A DNA stretch of 20,590 bases from a virus. Every line of letters begins with the position of its first letter. Position 1 is the stretch's first letter. A program made the position numbers and the translations under genes. The stretch is taken from IMG/VR virus record IMGVR_UViG_3300020410_001426, positions 1-20,590 of that record; one strand, 5' to 3'. Positions 7,324-15,076 of this stretch are shown one piece after another. The notes under the pieces are model-generated. The model did not search any database and was not told the origin of the DNA. It saw only the letters and a program-made list of their open reading frames with translations.

Positions 7324-7361
7324 ATTACGAAATTAAATGGTTTCATTTAAAGCTTCGTAAT
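7324..7361. other. Long hairpin between the 78-aa gene and the dnaE promoter
   Basis: Arms ATTACGAA (7324-7331) and TTCGTAAT (7354-7361) pair perfectly, as do inner arms TTAAATG (7333-7339) and CATTTAA (7344-7350). A 1 by 3 internal bulge separates them, and the loop is GTTT on the plus strand. The hairpin covers the stop codon of the upstream gene and ends 8 nt before the -35 box. No U run follows on either strand. It may insulate the dnaE promoter from read-through, protect the upstream mRNA 3' end or bind a regulator. Confidence 0.6.
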
Positions 7362-7583
7362 TCGGTGAATGTGGATCATGTGTATTTGACCAAGGTGGTA
7401 AATTTGAGCAAAGGTGTAATATTTTGGTGTGCTCTTCGCCACCAGACCGACTTCGTACTCATCAACCATTACAATGTCGCCTGCTTTTAGCGACCAATCA
7501 TCAGGTTTCGGAACCGGCTCCTGTATATTCTCTTTTTGTTGTCTCTCTTTGGAAGACTGTGATGCCATTTGCAATGTTTTCAT
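7347..7583 (-). CDS. Unknown 78-aa protein
   Basis: A small protein with a polar Lys/Gln/Glu-rich N-terminus (1-30) and a beta-rich remainder (SLKAGDIVMVDEYEVGLVAK, then YYTFAQIYHL and IHMIHIHRI). It could be a small barrel of the SH3/KOW size, but there is no family match I can name. The start at 7583 has GGTGAT about 5 nt upstream and lies 83 nt inside the end of the nucleotidyltransferase-like gene, a longer overlap than elsewhere in this window. The next in-frame ATG (7568) has no ribosome site. The stop sits in the hairpin before the dnaE promoter. Confidence 0.6.
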   Translation of the reverse strand: MKTLQMASQSSKERQQKENIQEPVPKPDDWSLKAGDIVMVDEYEVGLVAKSTPKYYTFAQIYHLGQIHMIHIHRITKL

Positions 7584-8397
7584 TTTTTATCACCGCATGT
7601 TCTGATGACAGGTATTCTCTATAATTCTCCCATGAATCAATAGGGTAATACCAGTCCAATTCGATCTCGCTTGGATTATCCATTCTAACAGATTTAAAAA
7701 CTTCGTCAAGTGTTGTTTTGTATTTTCTTATTTCCCGACGGGCATAAACAAAGACATCACGGTCGAAAGTGAAACCAGTAAAAAGACCATCAGCAACACA
7801 CTGCCCTTGGTAGGTCAAAATCTGGGAAACGGATGAGCGAAAGTTACCCCTGTTCTTCCTCAGCTTCGCAGTGTCGTAAATCCCATAAGGAAAGGCAATA
7901 TAGTACTTATCCGGGATGAGCCACTTGCTGACACGATAAGACATGCGGAAGGAGTTGATCGCACCTGTGAGTGCACTCCAGCCTAGACTCTCTCGACGTT
8001 GGAAATCCACTGGCTTGAGCTTGACATAGTAAATTGGTATCCTTCTGATGTTGTCGCTTATTTTTGATCTTGGATTGCCGGCAATCTTATCGACCTCGAC
8101 AGGATCATAAATCCAGTCACCAAGGCGGTGACGGATCAGAGGGGTGGTGCCCTCCTTGCAGACGACCCATATGGTATTTACTCCTGCACAGGCACACTCA
8201 TAGACGGCATGCTCGATTGCAAGGTAATTTGGACTAATGGGCATAAGAGAGTCATGCCAGGGCATCTTAAAGTCAAGAACTTCTCCCGTTACTGGGACGA
8301 TACCGGACATGTGAAAGTCTCCGACGGCATACTTGCCTTTCCTAGACTTTCTTTTCTGCCTCAACATCCTTACTTGTTCTAGCTTTTCCTCTTCCAT
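7501..8397 (-). CDS. Nucleotidyltransferase-like protein
   Basis: A 298-residue protein. After a basic N-terminus, the segment GIVPVTGEVLDFKMPWHDSL, then MPISPNYLAIEHAVYECACA and GVNTIWVVCKEG, follows the order of sugar-nucleotide and NTP transferases: a first strand, a lysine, the 'P-(I/V)-x-P...IEH' helix, then 'AGV..I.VV'. The usual glycine-rich GxGTR signature is degenerate (PVTGE). RIPIYYVKLKP and GWSALTGAINSF resemble the second conserved part of the fold. So the fold is a reasonable guess and the substrate is unknown. The ATG at 8397 has GGGAG 5 nt upstream and is chosen over an upstream TTG. It overlaps the preceding gene by 56 nt. Downstream of it comes one small gene and then the dnaE promoter. 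Confidence 0.5.
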   Translation of the reverse strand: MEEEKLEQVRMLRQKRKSRKGKYAVGDFHMSGIVPVTGEVLDFKMPWHDSLMPISPNYLAIEHAVYECACAGVNTIWVVCKEGTTPLIRHRLGDWIYDPVEVDKIAGNPRSKISDNIRRIPIYYVKLKPVDFQRRESLGWSALTGAINSFRMSYRVSKWLIPDKYYIAFPYGIYDTAKLRKNRGNFRSSVSQILTYQGQCVADGLFTGFTFDRDVFVYARREIRKYKTTLDEVFKSVRMDNPSEIELDWYYPIDSWENYREYLSSEHAVIKNENIANGITVFQRETTKREYTGAGSET

Positions 8398-9199
8398 ATG
8401 GACTCCCAAACACTACTTCCAATAGATCATTATAAGGCAACTTTTCATCCTTTTTAAGGTCTATGTCCTTTATAAACTTTATTGTCTTCGTGTTCGCATA
8501 TTCATTGCGGTGCAAAGGCACCTTATCTCGCTGAGAGAATTCGATTTTAAGTGATTGATAAGCCGGCTTACCATTGTAAGCCTGTGTTCCGTTTTTGTTT
8601 CCCTTAAGACCTGCATCCTTCATCATCTCCCTGACCTTGAGAACGGTGTATGTCTCCGAGTAGTCGAGGGACTTTAACTTCTTCTCTGTCAAAACAGAGA
8701 CTGCACAGGCATTTTTATACTGTTTGTGATAGCCGATGCCAGAATAGAAAACCACCTTTTTAACAAAGTCGTCACTGTCTTCGTCGATGAGGTAGTCATA
8801 TGGGTGGTTACGTCCACGGACGACCTTTAGCCAATCAAACACTAAATATTCTTTTTTAGCCTGCTTGGTGGGCAGCGGAATGCCACCTACACCGAGGTCA
8901 TCAACAAGGTGAATCGTCTCGTACTCAATCTCTATCATTCTTGAATTTTCTGTGAAACACTTGATGATTTTCTCATCTTCAATGATACGAATAGAGGTCA
9001 AACCCTTGGCAATTGGGAGTTGTCCGGCAAGAGACAGAAAGAAAGATAAATTTTCCCACTCAGAGCGGTGTTTATCGAGGAAAAAATGCGGTTTCTGCTT
9101 GATGCCGATGACAGGTAGCCCTTTAGAATAGGCATAAGAAAGAGCCTCTAAACTCCCGCCAATAACGATGTTTTTATATGATAGCTTACATGTGCGCAA
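8342..9199 (-). CDS. Unknown 285-aa protein with Rossmann-like N-terminus
   Basis: No family is recognised with confidence. Residues about 8-33 (YKNIVIGGSLEALSYAY and GLPVIGIK) look like the first beta-alpha-beta unit of a nucleotide- or flavin-binding Rossmann fold, with a GGS turn. The rest mixes predicted strands and a Lys/Tyr-rich C-terminal half. No conserved catalytic motif stands out. The likely start is a TTG at 9199, since the only nearby ATG is in another frame, with AGGTG about 4 nt upstream. The stop of the methyltransferase gene is 7 nt away. Position between a nucleotidyltransferase-like gene and two methyltransferases suggests a shared pathway, but this is inference. Confidence 0.65.
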   Translation of the reverse strand: MRTCKLSYKNIVIGGSLEALSYAYSKGLPVIGIKQKPHFFLDKHRSEWENLSFFLSLAGQLPIAKGLTSIRIIEDEKIIKCFTENSRMIEIEYETIHLVDDLGVGGIPLPTKQAKKEYLVFDWLKVVRGRNHPYDYLIDEDSDDFVKKVVFYSGIGYHKQYKNACAVSVLTEKKLKSLDYSETYTVLKVREMMKDAGLKGNKNGTQAYNGKPAYQSLKIEFSQRDKVPLHRNEYANTKTIKFIKDIDLKKDEKLPYNDLLEVVFGSPYGRGKARTSKDVEAEKKV

Positions 9200-9206
9200 A
9201 TGTCAC

Positions 9207-9776
9207 CTATAAAATCTTGTATTTAAACTTGGCACCGTCAGGATAATAACTTGTGGGTGCCTCAAATGTGCCGTCAGGATCAAAACTGTTTGGGCCGCGA
9301 GTGATAAGGAGGCAACCAGCTGGCAAGCGAGAAACAAGACGACTGGATTCTGGGGTCTTAAACATTGTGCCGTCAAAATATGCAACCGTGGCATCGGAAA
9401 AGTCATGGCGGAAGGCATCCCCATGAATCATAACTGGTGGTCTGGCACCAAAATCAACAAGGGAAAATATATCATTTGCATTTTTGACCCTCTGCTCAGC
9501 GAGTTCAATGCCAATTGATTTCGAAACATCCGTCTTCAATGCGATGTGGCTAATGAGCTTTCCCTGACCAGCACCAATGTCATAAAAAACATTACCAGAG
9601 GTAAACCTGTCTGGAAACTTAGATATGATAATTTCGACACCTTCTCTGAGTAGTTCTCCATACACCGCATGCTCTTTCTTAATGAAGATTTGAACTGCAA
9701 GGCGGGTGTCGATTGCATGTCCGTGAACCTTTGCCTCGTACACCTTGTCGAGCTTTTCCTCCACACTAGTCGTCAT
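9207..9776 (-). CDS. DOT1-like SAM-dependent methyltransferase, copy 2
   Basis: A 189-residue class I methyltransferase. The SAM-binding motif VFYDIGAGQGKLISHIAL (63-80), the acidic end of strand 2 (GIEL, Glu91) and the preceding YGELLREGVEIII helix fit the DOT1 histone-lysine methyltransferase layout (YGE..., then YDLGSGxG, then GIE). DATVAYFDG (129-136) sits at the motif IV position, followed by LPAGCLLITR. It is clearly a paralogue of the gene just upstream, since motif order and spacing match, but the C-termini differ. It overlaps that gene by ATGA. A bacterial host has no nucleosomes of the usual kind, so the substrate is unknown; a protein lysine or another nucleophile is possible. Confidence 0.75.
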   Translation of the reverse strand: MTTSVEEKLDKVYEAKVHGHAIDTRLAVQIFIKKEHAVYGELLREGVEIIISKFPDRFTSGNVFYDIGAGQGKLISHIALKTDVSKSIGIELAEQRVKNANDIFSLVDFGARPPVMIHGDAFRHDFSDATVAYFDGTMFKTPESSRLVSRLPAGCLLITRGPNSFDPDGTFEAPTSYYPDGAKFKYKIL

Positions 9777-10399
9777 GTTATCACTCGGTATGATGCCATT
9801 TGGGCCCAGAAGTTCTTGAGGTCGCTGTCGTTTGAAATTGAAGAGGCTAGAGATCGCATGGGGAAAAATGCATCTCCAGTGAACGCTCCGTGGTGGCGAT
9901 AGATTAGAAGACAGCCCGGAGGGAGAAGAGACGTAATTTTAGCAGTCTCTTCGAGTGTGTATCCAATGGGGTCAAAATAAACAATCGTGGCATCTGAAAG
10001 ATCTACATTTCTAAAATCTGCATTAATGATCTGCGGCTGTGTTTGCGGAAACTCCACTTCTTCTGAGATGGCAACAGCCTGGGAAAATCTTTCCTTGTTG
10101 AGCTCGATTCCTGTGATTTTTGACATCTTTGTCTCAATTGCAAGGTGCATGATGAGCTTTCCTTGACCACAACCAAGATCATAAAACACCGCCTTCTTGC
10201 CCATTGACGAGGCAAAGAACCTAATCATACTCTCTGCACCGGATTGCAAGACCTCATTGTAGGTGGCCATGGCGGGATCTTCGAATTCGGGCAACTCAGC
10301 TTTTAAGGCACCCTCGATCCCAAAAGAGTAAATCTTGTCTAATTGTTCTTTTTTAAACTTTTTGGTGATTCTTTTTCTTTTTACTTTTTCAACTGTCAT
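9773..10399 (-). CDS. DOT1-like SAM-dependent methyltransferase, copy 1
   Basis: A 208-residue class I methyltransferase with a very basic N-terminal extension (residues 4-16). Motifs: MATYNEVLQSGAESMI (44-59, equivalent to the DOT1 YGE helix), VFYDLGCGQGKLIMHLAIET (71-90), GIEL (97-100), DATIVYFDPIGY (136-147) and LLPPGCLLIYRHHG. The YDLGCGQG and GIE elements are the strongest pointers to the DOT1 group over DNA methyltransferases, and no (D/N)PPY is present. The first copy has Asp-Pro after the motif IV YF, whereas the second has Asp-Gly, so their active sites may differ. AAAGGAA precedes the start. Confidence 0.75.
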   Translation of the reverse strand: MTVEKVKRKRITKKFKKEQLDKIYSFGIEGALKAELPEFEDPAMATYNEVLQSGAESMIRFFASSMGKKAVFYDLGCGQGKLIMHLAIETKMSKITGIELNKERFSQAVAISEEVEFPQTQPQIINADFRNVDLSDATIVYFDPIGYTLEETAKITSLLPPGCLLIYRHHGAFTGDAFFPMRSLASSISNDSDLKNFWAQMASYRVIT

Positions 10400-10420
10400 T
10401 TTCTTGTTTCCTTTGCCCCA

Positions 10421-10630
10421 TTAATTAGTTGGGAGGATCACGATTGATGAAAATACCTGAAAGAAAGATGCAACATAATTGCCAAGCTGACCGAAAAATG
10501 CAGTGCCGGCATTATAGACGAATTCTGAACATCCTGGAATAAAGATCACAGAAAACAGAACAAAGGGCGGGAGAATCAAAATTAAAATTGGGGTAAAGAC
10601 TTGCTCTACCCTTTTAATGCGACTGGGCAT
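10421..10630 (-). CDS. Small membrane protein
   Basis: An open frame of 69 codons from the ATG at 10630 (longer in-frame choices are an ATG at 10666 and a GTG at 10684). A basic N-terminus (PSRIKRVEQ) precedes a strong transmembrane segment (FTPILILILPPFVLFSVIFI, about residues 12-31). A second hydrophobic, Phe-rich stretch (FFGQLGNYVASFFQVFSSIV) lies near the end. None of the starts has a good ribosome site, which lowers confidence. The gap between its neighbours would otherwise be empty, and the hydrophobic pattern is unlikely by chance. Size and topology would suit a small inner-membrane protein of unknown job. A holin cannot be excluded, but no lysis genes are near. Confidence 0.5.
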   Translation of the reverse strand: MPSRIKRVEQVFTPILILILPPFVLFSVIFIPGCSEFVYNAGTAFFGQLGNYVASFFQVFSSIVILPTN

Positions 10631-10709
10631 AACATATCGGCTAGAAGACCCTAACCTGGTTGGCATCAGCCATAAGACTCTCACGTTCTTTCGAGCGCAA
10701 CTCCTTGTT

Positions 10710-10982
10710 TCAGAGCCTCACTTCGCAAAGCACATAGTTTGCTTGCAGTAAGTAGTGAGCCTGCCCCTCAAGGGTAATCTCTCGTATCATATTCGGCTCT
10801 GCGACGACAATAGACCCTTCTTGGATCTCCTCTTTTACAGAGTCGTGCACACTAAGAACCTTTGCGACAACATAGTCTTTTCTCTTCTGGTAATCGGCTG
10901 GAAGAAGAACAGAGGACTTTTCCTGCTCTTCTTCCTCGATCATCTCGATGAGAATATGCTTATTCTTTGGCAAGACTTTCAT
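10710..10982 (-). CDS. GroES-like co-chaperonin
   Basis: A 90-residue protein with the layout of Cpn10/GroES. It opens MKVLPKNKHILIEMIEEEE (compare 'RPLHDRVIVKR' in GroES). Next comes a mobile-loop region with SSVLLPADYQKR (23-34), then VVAKVLSVHD, then EGSIVVAEPNMIREITLEG in place of 'VGDxVxF', and YVLCEV at the end. GroES caps the GroEL folding cage. Phage versions (T4 gp31 and others) replace the host cap so that large phage proteins such as the capsid fold. Similarity is by pattern and is modest. It overlaps the upstream stop by one base (TAATG) with GGGGG 8 nt before the start. Confidence 0.6.
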   Translation of the reverse strand: MKVLPKNKHILIEMIEEEEQEKSSVLLPADYQKRKDYVVAKVLSVHDSVKEEIQEGSIVVAEPNMIREITLEGQAHYLLQANYVLCEVRL

Positions 10983-11254
10983 TATAAGCTACCCCCGACA
11001 GTCTCATAGAAATCCGTCAACTGCTCAAGGTCAACATCATCTTTCAACATCTTGTATGCTTTGACTGCGAGTTTAATTTCTTCTTTGCTCAACCAGCCAT
11101 TTTCCACATAATTGGTCTTCAGAGCCTTCTTTTGCTCATTGAAGGGAAGGATGGCTTCCTCAATGGCAGCGATAGACTTGATGTAGTCAACGATGCGGTC
11201 TTCTTTTGATACTTTTTGATCTTCTGCTTGTGTGTTATCGATTGCTAGTTTCAT
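10982..11254 (-). CDS. Small helical protein, possibly DUF2312/GapR-like
   Basis: A 90-residue, almost entirely helical protein. It has a polar N-terminus, a helix RIVDYIKSIAAIEEAILPFN followed by EQKKALKTNYVENGWLS, then KEEIKLAVKAYKMLKDDVDL and TDFYETVGG. The order 'long coiled-coil helix, turn with Gly, AVKxYKMLK..., TDFYE' resembles the DUF2312/GapR group of small coiled-coil DNA-binding proteins, but the match is loose. The start is the ATG at 11254, with AGGAG 5 nt upstream, rather than a GTG at 11272 that would overlap the ribonucleotide reductase stop. The gap to nrdJ is 8 nt. Confidence 0.65.
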   Translation of the reverse strand: MKLAIDNTQAEDQKVSKEDRIVDYIKSIAAIEEAILPFNEQKKALKTNYVENGWLSKEEIKLAVKAYKMLKDDVDLEQLTDFYETVGGSL

Positions 11255-11262
11255 TTTGTCTC

Positions 11263-13692
11263 CTATCCGCACTTAGCATATCCGCATTGAGTGCATGTTA
11301 CGCAACCATCCTGATAAATAAGACCATCGGCACTGCAGCTTGGGCAGGTTTTATCCGATGCTTTTTCTCCATCAGGAATATACTTCTTCAGAACACGAGA
11401 CAACACTTTATTGAAAGATGTGAAGTCTGTATCCTGATCCTTTAGCAACTGCTCGACGACGAACTTTACATTCGCTCCGTGTCGCAGAGAAAGTGAGATC
11501 ATGCGAGTAAAAATCGCATTATTAGGATTATCAAAGATATTGATAATATCGCTGATAGTCAATTGATCGTCGCCTTCTCCCAAGACCAAATCATAGATTG
11601 ATCTGGTTGTCTTTCTTGGATGCTTCACAATTATACCATGAGTGTATTTGTTTGGCAAGGTAATTTTTGAAGAAAGCCCTGCAAACAGCTCATAAGGCTT
11701 GCCTTCGACAAGACCAACCAAAACAACCCACTTTTCGCCCTTGATCGTGGTTCTATGGATCTCACACTCCACCAAGTCTGGACGGGCTGCAGCATCTCGC
11801 TGTACGAAGCCCTCTTCTTCCTTGTTTGTGTCGGTGACGAGAACACCTGTACGGGAACCGTCCACATATACAGTGATTCCCTTGAGCCCTCGTTTCCAGC
11901 CCTCTTTATAGAGTTCGCCGACAACCTTTGGTTTTGTGCCAGCTGGTAAGTTGATGGTAGAGGAAATTGCATGGTCGATGTGCTTCTGAATAGTCTCCTG
12001 AATCTCCACACGGCGCAACCAATCAATCTGATCTGATTCTACGAAAAAGTCTGGAATCTCCTCTGATGTCTCTCCTGTGTGGAGTTCGTTTTCTTCCCTC
12101 CACTCTTGCACATTGTGGTGGAACACTTTGTATTCCTGCCACTTGTCTCCGACATCATCGATGAAGTCGACTTTCGTCTCTGTGTCGTTGTGGCTGATTT
12201 TGCGACGACGAACATAGAAGTTGCGGAACACGGGCTCAAGACCGGAACTTGTCTGACTCATGATAGACACGGAGCCAGTCGGTGCATTTGTCAGAATTGA
12301 AATGTTTCTACGACCATGCTTTTTGATCAAGTCCTTAATCTCTTGAGGCAATGCTTTGATATAAGCATTATCTTTTTCGATCTCCCAGTCAAAGTGCGGG
12401 AACGGACCTCGCTCAACAGCAAGATTGCAAGATTCTCGGTATGCCTCTGTTTTCAGGGTGCCGTAAATCTTGTCGATGACCTTGATTGCATCGTCACCGT
12501 CATATCGGAGACGCAGGCATGCCAAAGCATCAGCAAGACCGTGAGTTCCAAGACCTGTGCGGCGACCATTAGCTGCGGCATCACGAAGCTTCAGCCAGAG
12601 TGCCTTTTCGTCCTTTGTATCGCAGGAATTCATGATTGATGTAATTTTCTCAATTTCCAATTCCACCAAATCGTCAGAAAGGCGCATTGCTTGCCGCACT
12701 GTGTCGCCAAAAGAGTCAAAATTGAAGGATGCTTTGTCGGTGAAGGGATTCTCGACGAAGTTCTTCAAATTGACAGAAATAAGGCGACAACTATCGTAAG
12801 CAGACAGCGGAATCTCTGCACAAGGATTCGTGCAAATGGTCTTGTATGCTGGATAGTCGTGGGCAGGCAGGTTTTTAGTGATATTGTCCCACATCAAGAT
12901 ACCTGGCTCTGCAGTGGTTGTTGCGGATTCAACGATCTTGTCCCAAGCATCAAGGGCACAGATCTCTTTCGTAATTTTTGGGTTGTCAGAGCCGACAGGG
13001 TAAGTCAATGTAAACTTCTCGTCGTTCTCGACAGCTCGCATAAAGTCATCACTGATTTTAACTGAGACATTTGCACCTGTAACCTTGGTCAAGTCGTGCT
13101 TCATTGTGATGAACTTCTCGATGTCTGGATGGCGGACATCCATTGTGATCATCAGAGCACCACGGCGACCATTCTGACCAACCATGCGGCAAACATAAGA
13201 GTAAAAATCAGCAAAGGACCATGCACCGGTGGTGGTGCCTGCACTGTTGCTAACTGCAGCACCTTCAGGGCGGAGCTGAGAGATGTCAAGACCGACACCA
13301 CAGCGACGTTTAAAAAGGTTTGCCAAGTCCTTACCAGAATCAACAATAGACGATATGTTGTCATCTGGGGATTCCACAACAACACAATTGGACAGGGAAA
13401 CATTAACAAAGTTGTTTCCGATACCATACATGGGTGATCCTTGTGGTACAATCTTTTTAAATCCTTTTATACTCTCGAAAATCTCTTCTTTGGACATTTT
13501 GCTCCCGCCGAACTTATCCTCAATACGAGCAAACTCACCTGCAAGGCGAATGTGCATGTCGTTGGGGTTCGTCTCTTGGAACTGTCCTTCTTTATCTCTC
13601 AGAGCATACTTTGTGATGAAGACATTTGTAGCAAGCTCGTCTCCATCGAAGTACTCCTTGGTTTCTCTCGTCACTGTCTCAATTTTAGGCAT
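11263..13692 (-). CDS. nrdJ: Class II ribonucleotide reductase (adenosylcobalamin-dependent)
   Basis: About 809 residues. It reduces ribonucleotides to deoxyribonucleotides using coenzyme B12 to make the thiyl radical, so it needs no oxygen and no separate small subunit. Visible are QGSPMYGIGNN, the first redox cysteine LSNCVVV (Cys103), the active-site NPCAEIPL (Asn289, Cys291, Glu293), the second redox cysteine in SCRLISVNL (Cys302), and NAPTGSVSIM. A TSCPD-type C-terminal region and a terminal zinc-ribbon/redox tail (Cys783, 786, 797, 800, 803, 808) follow. No N-terminal ATP-cone is seen. The start at 13692 is favoured because GAGAAGGG precedes it; an ATG at 13707 is weaker. The phage depends on host-supplied or salvaged B12. 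Confidence 0.93.
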   Translation of the reverse strand: MPKIETVTRETKEYFDGDELATNVFITKYALRDKEGQFQETNPNDMHIRLAGEFARIEDKFGGSKMSKEEIFESIKGFKKIVPQGSPMYGIGNNFVNVSLSNCVVVESPDDNISSIVDSGKDLANLFKRRCGVGLDISQLRPEGAAVSNSAGTTTGAWSFADFYSYVCRMVGQNGRRGALMITMDVRHPDIEKFITMKHDLTKVTGANVSVKISDDFMRAVENDEKFTLTYPVGSDNPKITKEICALDAWDKIVESATTTAEPGILMWDNITKNLPAHDYPAYKTICTNPCAEIPLSAYDSCRLISVNLKNFVENPFTDKASFNFDSFGDTVRQAMRLSDDLVELEIEKITSIMNSCDTKDEKALWLKLRDAAANGRRTGLGTHGLADALACLRLRYDGDDAIKVIDKIYGTLKTEAYRESCNLAVERGPFPHFDWEIEKDNAYIKALPQEIKDLIKKHGRRNISILTNAPTGSVSIMSQTSSGLEPVFRNFYVRRRKISHNDTETKVDFIDDVGDKWQEYKVFHHNVQEWREENELHTGETSEEIPDFFVESDQIDWLRRVEIQETIQKHIDHAISSTINLPAGTKPKVVGELYKEGWKRGLKGITVYVDGSRTGVLVTDTNKEEEGFVQRDAAARPDLVECEIHRTTIKGEKWVVLVGLVEGKPYELFAGLSSKITLPNKYTHGIIVKHPRKTTRSIYDLVLGEGDDQLTISDIINIFDNPNNAIFTRMISLSLRHGANVKFVVEQLLKDQDTDFTSFNKVLSRVLKKYIPDGEKASDKTCPSCSADGLIYQDGCVTCTQCGYAKCG

Positions 13693-13714
13693 TTTTCCCT
13701 TCTCCATTTCTATC

Positions 13715-15076
13715 TCACTGTTTCTCTGATTTCCAGTCTTTATATTTTTCTCTAATCTTCTCTTGCTGCTCTTTTACAGAGGTCACAAGAATAGACGAGG
13801 GGGTGTCCCCCTGATATGGCAAAACCTGCATGTCAATCTTTCTAGTATCTACGAACATTGGATAAACCAAGCCGTCTTCGCCATTTCTGTTTTTTGCGAT
13901 AAACATATTCCCGGTTCGTGTTGCCTTTTGCTCAGCATTACGGGAAATTGTACAAATAAAATCTGCGACAAAGCACTTGTTGAATGCTTCACTGATTGCG
14001 TCGAGGCTGATGCAGTCTGAGTTGTATCCACTTCTATTTGTCTGGGATGCTGTCCAAATGGGGCACTCGTACTCCTGTGCGATTGCTCTCATTTCCTCAT
14101 AAATTGACTCCAACTCATTCCTCTTTTCTTTCTGTGCGGAGACTGGTCGTAAAAGGTCCCCATAATCAACAATAATCATGTCGATTGGCATTTCCCGCTT
14201 CTTCATTCTTTCCAAATGATTCCGAAGTGTATTGGTCGATGCCGATTTTGTCGGATACTCTTTAATTATCAGTCCGCCAGAAAGTTGTGTAATCTCTTCG
14301 TAAATATCGTCCTTAAGGCCATGAAGAGAGTTGAGTGGGGATTGAGTCAAGCAGGCATCATAGCGACTGCCGACAACGGTGTCGGCGAGTTCCAAAGTAT
14401 AATGAACAACACTCAAACCCGCCTTGATTGCTTGTGCTCCCAAGTGAACCAGTGCCATTGATTTACCTGCACCAGTGGGAGCAACGACGACACCAAGCTC
14501 ACCTCGACCAAGACCGCCTTGAGTCAATTGATCGATCTCTTTCCAGCCTGTTGTTACTGGATTTCTGCTCTTAAGCTTGAATCGTTCTTCAAAGTCCACG
14601 ATGTACTCGTGCCCAAAGTCATTGTCCATGCCGAGCATCATAGCCTTGTCGAGATTTAGTTTGATTTCTTCGAATTTGCAGCTCTTGAGAAGTTCTGCAC
14701 AAGAAAGCATCGCTTCCTTGAGTTTCTGCTTTTTACAGAAATCGAGAGAATGCTCTTTAATGTAATCAACATCCTTAACATCCTCTTTTGCCGCAATTGC
14801 ACGTGCAAAGAAGTCTCGAACCTGCTTTTGCACAAGTTCATTCTCTTCGTTCAGGCTCGTTCGCAAAACCGTTTCCAAGATGGAGCGGGTTGGGTGGACA
14901 TTATACTTGTCTTTGTAGTCCTTCAGAAGCTTGTTAAAAACCTGAAGATATTTTTGTTCAAAGAAGTTGATATCGAGAACTTCCAGGATCTGATCCGAGA
15001 AAGAGCGATCATCGATGATCAGCCTGGTAAGATTCTCTTGGAATGTCTTTCCGAAGCGAGCGAAGTTATCATTCAT
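13715..15076 (-). CDS. DnaB/gp41-type replicative helicase
   Basis: A 453-residue hexameric helicase. It travels 5' to 3' on the lagging strand and usually recruits primase. The N-terminal DnaB-like helical domain spans about 10-150. Then comes TTGWKEIDQLTQGGLGRGEL, Walker A APTGAGKS (199-206, Lys205), the YTLEL motif, Walker B MIIVDYGDLL (300-309, Asp304), and the sensor-like ASQTNRSG (343-350, Gln345). The length matches DnaB (about 470) and T4 gp41 (475). The start overlaps the exonuclease stop as TAATG. No primase gene is in the window; it may lie outside. Confidence 0.92.
   Translation of the reverse strand: MNDNFARFGKTFQENLTRLIIDDRSFSDQILEVLDINFFEQKYLQVFNKLLKDYKDKYNVHPTRSILETVLRTSLNEENELVQKQVRDFFARAIAAKEDVKDVDYIKEHSLDFCKKQKLKEAMLSCAELLKSCKFEEIKLNLDKAMMLGMDNDFGHEYIVDFEERFKLKSRNPVTTGWKEIDQLTQGGLGRGELGVVVAPTGAGKSMALVHLGAQAIKAGLSVVHYTLELADTVVGSRYDACLTQSPLNSLHGLKDDIYEEITQLSGGLIIKEYPTKSASTNTLRNHLERMKKREMPIDMIIVDYGDLLRPVSAQKEKRNELESIYEEMRAIAQEYECPIWTASQTNRSGYNSDCISLDAISEAFNKCFVADFICTISRNAEQKATRTGNMFIAKNRNGEDGLVYPMFVDTRKIDMQVLPYQGDTPSSILVTSVKEQQEKIREKYKDWKSEKQ

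Noticed and set aside
10630-10684. N-terminal extension of the small membrane protein from GTG 10684
   Set aside because: Not excluded, but neither this nor the ATG at 10666 has a good ribosome site, and the extension adds no visible motif.
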